Of a stretch of 64,000 nt of DNA, positions 60,963 through 64,000 are shown piece after piece. The position numbers and the translations under genes are program-made. Origin of the DNA: Streptosporangium roseum DSM 43021 (GTDB lineage: Bacteria; Actinomycetota; Actinomycetes; Streptosporangiales; Streptosporangiaceae). The stretch lies in assembly GCF_000024865.1 (NCBI RefSeq), contig NC_013595.1, positions 8,308,001 through 8,372,000 of the forward strand, written 5' to 3'. Positions within the stretch are counted from its first letter, which is position 1. Each line of letters starts with the position of its first letter. The notes beneath the pieces are model-generated. The model was given only the letters and a program-made list of their open reading frames with translations, had not been told where the DNA came from and made no database searches.

Positions 60963-61148
60963 GAGCTTGATGTTGCGGAACTTCGCCGACGACTCCATCC
61001 CGAAGCCGTAGATGTCGATCGTGCCGAGCTCGGCGTTGCAGTCGAACCCGACAGGCTTGTTCTGGGGTGTGCCGTCAGGCGCGACCGTCGCCTGCCGTCC
61101 GCGTTGCCGACCAGCCAGATACGCCGCTTCAGCAGCGGTGAAAGCCAT
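60963..61148 (-). pseudogene. N-terminal fragment of a PPOX-class protein
   Basis: The first ~62 codons of a PPOX protein (MAFTAAEAAYLAGRQRGRQA, TVAPDGTPQNKPVGFDCNAE, GMESSAKFRNIKL) align with the intact paralogue encoded at 7822-8211 (MVFTQAELDYLAGQRLGRLA). Homology stops at KFRNIKL, where the sequence switches to the patatin fragment in another frame. The protein lacks the second half of the barrel and is a relic. Confidence 0.8.
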
Positions 61149-61345
61149 GGCTGGACCATAAAACGCATCAACCACGCCCTCACGCGACTCGCCCGCCCTG
61201 CGCCTGGCCGTGCGGCTGACCGCGTGATCGGAACAGCCGTCCGGCCACCGGAATGCATGATCGACTTCGCGGCGACGACTCATTAAGGTGGGGCGTTCGA
61301 TCGCATTCACCCCCCAGATCGCATTCGCCCCCCAGGAAGTGGCAC

Positions 61346-62191
61346 ATGCCCCGCCGTTATCGTTCAGGCATTCCCGCCCTGCTCATCGTGAGTGTGTACG
61401 CCGTCGCACTGGCGGTCGCCGCCGTGATCGCGCTGACCATCGGCGACCTCGGCGTGTTGTGGCGGTTGTCGCTGTTCACGGAGGTGAACGAAGACGCCGC
61501 GGCGACGTGGCCGAACGTGCTCATCCTGGTCCTGGCCGGCTCAGTATGGGCCTGGGCGCTGTGGCAGAGCCTGCGCGGACCACTGGCGGGGCCGCCGCCC
61601 GAGCTGGACCGGGACGCGCGGCGGCTGCGGGTGGCGCTGTACGCCGCGGCGGCGTCCTGGCTGTTCTACTTCCTCATACCGTCATGGCCCTGGTGGGTGA
61701 CGGTGCTCGACGCCGTGGTGATGTGGGTGGTCGTGCTGCTGTTCCACCCGGTGCTGGTAGGCAACCTGAAGTATGCCGATCACCTGCGGGGCGCGGGTGT
61801 GCTGGCGTACGGAGGCACCGCCGCCGTCGAGGTGCTCGACGTCCTCGACCGGCCCACGCCCGGCTGGCTGTCCTGGATCTGCGGCCTGGCGGGCCTGATC
61901 TGGACGGTAATGATCCTGCGGGCGCAGCGCCGGGACGGCCGCTGGCGGCGGGCCACCATCCTGTACGGCGTCGCCTCCCTGCTGGCGCCGATCGGTCTCG
62001 GGCTGGCGAGCGGGCTGCTCGTGGTCGCGGGGAACGTCTACGATGCCATGTCGGCCGCCAACGCCCTGATGTTGATCTGGCTGGCCCGCTCCGCCCACGA
62101 ACTCGCCGACCCGCGCCATCAGCCAGCCCCGCCTTCGCCCCTCCCGGCGCAGCCGCCTTCGCCCCTCCCGGCACAGCCGCCGGCGCCGTGA
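61346..62191 (+). CDS. Multi-pass membrane protein of unknown function
   Basis: 281 residues with about seven hydrophobic segments, for example IPALLIVSVYAVALAVAAVI, VLILVLAGSVWAWALWQSL, WPWWVTVLDAVVMWVVVLLF, WLSWICGLAGLIWTVMILRA and LASGLLVVAGNVYDAMSAAN. The C-terminus is a Pro-rich tail with two copies of PPSPLPAQ. GGAAGTGGC precedes the ATG at 61346. Upstream, ATCGCATTC(A/G)CCCCCCAG occurs twice in tandem. No family was recognised. Confidence 0.7.
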   Translation: MPRRYRSGIPALLIVSVYAVALAVAAVIALTIGDLGVLWRLSLFTEVNEDAAATWPNVLILVLAGSVWAWALWQSLRGPLAGPPPELDRDARRLRVALYAAAASWLFYFLIPSWPWWVTVLDAVVMWVVVLLFHPVLVGNLKYADHLRGAGVLAYGGTAAVEVLDVLDRPTPGWLSWICGLAGLIWTVMILRAQRRDGRWRRATILYGVASLLAPIGLGLASGLLVVAGNVYDAMSAANALMLIWLARSAHELADPRHQPAPPSPLPAQPPSPLPAQPPAP

Positions 62192-62383
62192 CGGCCGCGG
62201 CCGGGTCCTGCAGGATGACCCGGCCGCTGAGCTTCCCGCCGTCGAGCGGGGCCACCGGGCAGCAGGCCGTCCTGTGCCGGGGCCGGTGCTCCTCCGCGCC
62301 GGGGACCGGCCCGGCGAGGCCGATCCCGTCCTTCCTCGACGGCGCATACCGCACCCCGGTGCCCGCCCCCGGCGGGCCGGCCG

Positions 62384-62629
62384 TCAGCGCTTCCCGTAGC
62401 GCTGCTTGAAGCGCTCCACGCGACCGGCGGTGTCGATCACCCTGCCGCGCCCGGTGTAGAAGGGGTGGCTGGCGGAGGAGACGTCGACGTCGACCAGCGG
62501 GTAGACGTTGCCGTCCTCCCATTCGACGGTCTTGTCGCCGAACATGGTCGAGCGGGTCAGGAAGGCGAAGCCCGCGCTCGGGTCGCGGAAGACGACCGGG
62601 CGGTAGTCGGGGTGGATGCCCTGCTTCAT
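62384..62629 (-). CDS. rpmE2: 50S ribosomal protein L31, type B (zinc-independent)
   Basis: 81 residues: MKQGIHPDYRPVVFRDPSAG, then FLTRSTMFGDKTVEWEDGNV and SSASHPFYTGRGRVIDTAGR. The zinc-binding CxxC pairs of the type A protein are absent, which defines the type B, zinc-free paralogue. Such proteins replace the zinc form in the ribosome when zinc is scarce. It follows the L33 gene by 2 bp in one operon behind a Zur-like box. Confidence 0.95.
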   Translation of the reverse strand: MKQGIHPDYRPVVFRDPSAGFAFLTRSTMFGDKTVEWEDGNVYPLVDVDVSSASHPFYTGRGRVIDTAGRVERFKQRYGKR

Positions 62630-62631
62630 GG

Positions 62632-62796
62632 CTATCGGTCCTCTCGGAACAGCACGTGCTTGCGGAGGGTCGGGTCGTACTTGGTGAGCGTGAGACGGTC
62701 CGGGTCGTTCCGACGGTTCTTGCGGGTCACGTAGGTGTAGCCGGTGCCCGCGGTCGACCGCAGTTTGATCACGGGACGTAGCTCGTTCCTGGCCAA
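62632..62796 (-). CDS. rpmG: 50S ribosomal protein L33 (zinc-independent paralogue)
   Basis: 54 residues: MARNELRPVIKLRSTAGTGY, then TYVTRKNRRNDPDRLTLTKY and LRKHVLFREDR. No cysteines are present, so this is the zinc-free form. The start is TTG at 62796 with GAGAGGAG well placed upstream, which fits the usual MARNE start; an ATG at 62835 would add 13 non-homologous residues and overlap the operator. It heads the L33-L31 operon. Confidence 0.92.
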   Translation of the reverse strand: MARNELRPVIKLRSTAGTGYTYVTRKNRRNDPDRLTLTKYDPTLRKHVLFREDR

Positions 62797-62836
62797 GCTC
62801 GGCTCCTCTCCGGTTGACGGATCATGCGACGCCATC

Positions 62837-62849
62837 GATAACCGTTTTC
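62837..62849. promoter_or_regulatory. Zur-like box
   Basis: GATAACCGTTTTC is a near-palindrome (GAWAAC-C-GTTWTC) 40 bp upstream of the L33 start, and its reverse strand extends as AATGAAAACGG, close to actinobacterial Zur sites. The zinc-free L31/L33 operon is a classic Zur target. The remainder of 62797-63115 shows no gene. Confidence 0.6.
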
Positions 62850-63115
62850 ATTGCTGAGACATTCCCGCGGGAAGGTCCCGCCTCCGCCGTTCTCATCGCC
62901 GGGCCGCAGGACCCGGCCGAGCCCCGGCCGGTCACCGAGGCCCCGGTACGGGAAGGAGACCCCGCGGCCGGCCGCCGTACTACCGCCCCCGGCCACCCCG
63001 GCGGACCTCCCGCACCGTGACCCGCACGAGAGGGCGCCCCTTTCCTTTGCTCCCCGTCCGGCCGGCCGGATAAATGGTTTGAACCGCCGGTCGGCGAGCT
63101 GCTGGCTGTACTCGG

Positions 63116-63696
63116 TCATGAGGTTGGTGACAGTCGGCTGATCGGTGGAAGACCGTCGAGTGCGCTGTGACGCCGTTGGGTGTTGTAGTAGTCCATCCAT
63201 GGTTGCAGTGCCTCGGCGCGTTCGGTGTTGCTGGTGTAGGCCTGCCGGTAGGCCCACTCTGTTTGCAGGGTCCGGTTGAAGCGTTCGACCTTGCCGTTTT
63301 GCCAGGGGCAGTGCGGCTTGATGAATTTCTGCCGGGCTCCGATGGCGGCGACCGCGGCGGCGAAGGCGGCTGAGCGGCGGTGGGGGCCGGTCCGCAGCGC
63401 AGGGCGCGGCGGCAGGTCACGACGTGCTCTTCGACGGCTGCGGGGGTGCGGTTGGCCACGCGGTGCGGGCGCGAGGAGCGTTCTTGCGGTCCGGGCCGGC
63501 CGTCCTCGTCGTAGCGGCGCACCCAGCGGTGGGCGCATTGGCGGGAGATGCCCAGTTCCTTGGCCACGTGCGCGACGGGCCGGCCGTCGAGGCGGACGTG
63601 CCGTATCAGCAGGGTACGGCCGTGCATGGTCAGGCGGGCGTTAGCGTGGGCCACGAAGACCTCCGGTTGAGTGGTGAGGACGGCAATCTCCACCAC
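63116..63696 (-). pseudogene. IS481-type transposase, internally deleted and frameshifted
   Basis: The N-terminal HTH part (VAHANARLTMHGRTLLIRHV, LDGRPVAHVAKELGISRQCA, HRWVRRYDEDGRPGPQERSS) is in one frame, and the C-terminal part (FIKPHCPWQNGKVERFNRTL, QTEWAYRQAYTSNTERAEAL, YYNTQRRHSALDGLPPISRL) is in another. About 130 central residues, with two of the three catalytic acids, are missing; the remaining Glu in NGKVERFNRT is the third. The gene cannot make an active enzyme. Confidence 0.88.
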
Positions 63697-63748
63697 ATCC
63701 GGAGGTCTTCTTATTGATCAAGCATCAGCCACGGCGTGTCACCAACCT
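63121..63748. mobile_element. Defective IS481-family element with terminal inverted repeats
   Basis: AGGTTGGTGACA at 63121-63132 is mirrored by TGTCACCAACCT at 63737-63748, giving 12-bp perfect terminal inverted repeats around the transposase relic. The total of about 628 bp is roughly 60% of a full element, as expected from the internal deletion. Target-site duplications were not clear. Confidence 0.75.
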
Positions 63749-63837
63749 GCTGGCCAAGTACAACTAGCTCGCGCGGGGGCGGCGGTTCGCCCTCAAAGGG
63801 GATCATTTGTCCTTAAATGCCGCGAGAAAGTACAGCT

Positions 63838-64000
63838 ATGGCGATCAAACTGCTCCATGCGGCACCGGCCACCAGCGACACCGAACAGCCCGTCCCACGC
63901 TGGGCGCTCCGTGCCGCCTACGCGCTTCCCTGGCTGCTGCTCTCCTCGTGCCTGTGGCGGTTGCCGTTTGCCTTTCACTTCGACATGGGCCAGCTCAACG
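63838..64000 (+). CDS. Membrane protein, N-terminal part only
   Basis: The ATG at 63838 starts an open frame running off the right edge: MAIKLLHAAPATSDTEQPVP, then RWALRAAYALPWLLLSSCLW and RLPFAFHFDMGQLN. A membrane helix begins around residue 24. The LPW...SxLWRLPFAF pattern is seen in multi-pass actinobacterial membrane proteins of unknown role. The GAGAAAG upstream is a weak ribosome-binding site. Confidence 0.6.
   Translation, partial: MAIKLLHAAPATSDTEQPVPRWALRAAYALPWLLLSSCLWRLPFAFHFDMGQLN

Noticed and set aside
62192..62383. Minus-strand frame with CPVAPLDGGKLSGRVILQDP
   Set aside because: Some protein-like character, and a zinc-related GTPase relic was considered given the Zur context, but the stretch is too short and unanchored to support.

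Overview
The window is high-GC actinobacterial DNA. The evidence is strong third-position GC bias, many GTG/TTG starts, four-base stop/start overlaps, frequent CGTACGG strings, XRE-DUF5753/DUF397 pairs, STAS/RsbW-type switches, an F420/FMN PPOX protein, and an AA10 chitin oxidase with a CBM2 domain. It looks like a chromosomal segment of a filamentous actinomycete, plausibly Streptosporangiaceae; this is inferred from gene style, not proven.

Region 1 (1-17.0 kb) is a catabolic block. The minus strand holds the end of a branched-chain-type ABC importer (permease, LivF-like ATPase) and an HSL-type esterase. Next come an amidohydrolase, an aldo/keto reductase, an O-methyltransferase and an SDR. 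The core is a homoprotocatechuate (3,4-dihydroxyphenylacetate) meta-cleavage set: an HpaD-type dioxygenase with an aldehyde dehydrogenase on the minus strand, and on the plus strand a coupled operon of an FAH-RraA fusion, a DapA-family aldolase, an HpaE-type dehydrogenase and a SnoaL-like protein. A GntR/FCD repressor lies inside the block. The same half-site, AAATCGTAT, recurs in four control regions, so the block looks like one regulon. Between 6.8 and 8.2 kb sits a scar of truncated genes.

Region 2 (17.0-20.5 kb) looks like a streptogramin-resistance cassette: TetR, an ABC-F ATPase, and a virginiamycin B lyase whose catalytic His/Glu/His residues are conserved.

Region 3 (20.6-34.7 kb) is mixed: secreted and membrane proteins, a nucleoside-kinase-like protein without a P-loop, a CBM48 protein, a divergent acetate kinase, an ArsR regulator, a HAD hydrolase, and an SRPBCC/TetR pair with a double palindromic operator. 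It also holds a full partner-switching hub (HATPase, STAS, and a 1051-residue kinase-receiver-PP2C protein), an EF-hand protein and a GNAT acetyltransferase. Several short tandem-repeat tracts lie between genes.

Region 4 (34.7-56.1 kb) is an accessory and defence island. It starts with an AT-rich promoter patch and a coupled trio (small WxG-like protein, 733-residue protein, lipoprotein), followed by RsbW-like and XRE/DUF397 genes. Then come type I restriction-modification genes (hsdM-hsdS-hsdR), a methylase-like protein with degenerate motifs, a DndB/DGQHR-like protein, an NrtR-like Nudix regulator, a three-gene operon (membrane protein, PNP-type nucleosidase, membrane-anchored protein) and an AAA ATPase-TOPRIM pair. 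In the three-gene operon the C-terminus of the membrane protein and the N-terminus of the nucleosidase share a short G/N/Q-rich motif. This suggests a homotypic signalling pair that triggers a nucleotide-depleting effector, and it is the best candidate here for an undescribed defence system.

Region 5 (56.1-64.0 kb) carries an AA10 lytic polysaccharide monooxygenase with CBM2, a CBM2-like lipoprotein whose 3' end (208 bp) is duplicated across a VOC gene, secreted small proteins, two fused gene relics, a membrane protein, cysteine-free (zinc-independent) ribosomal proteins L31 and L33 behind a Zur-like box, an IS481-type transposase relic, and the start of a membrane protein. No tRNA, rRNA or CRISPR array was seen.
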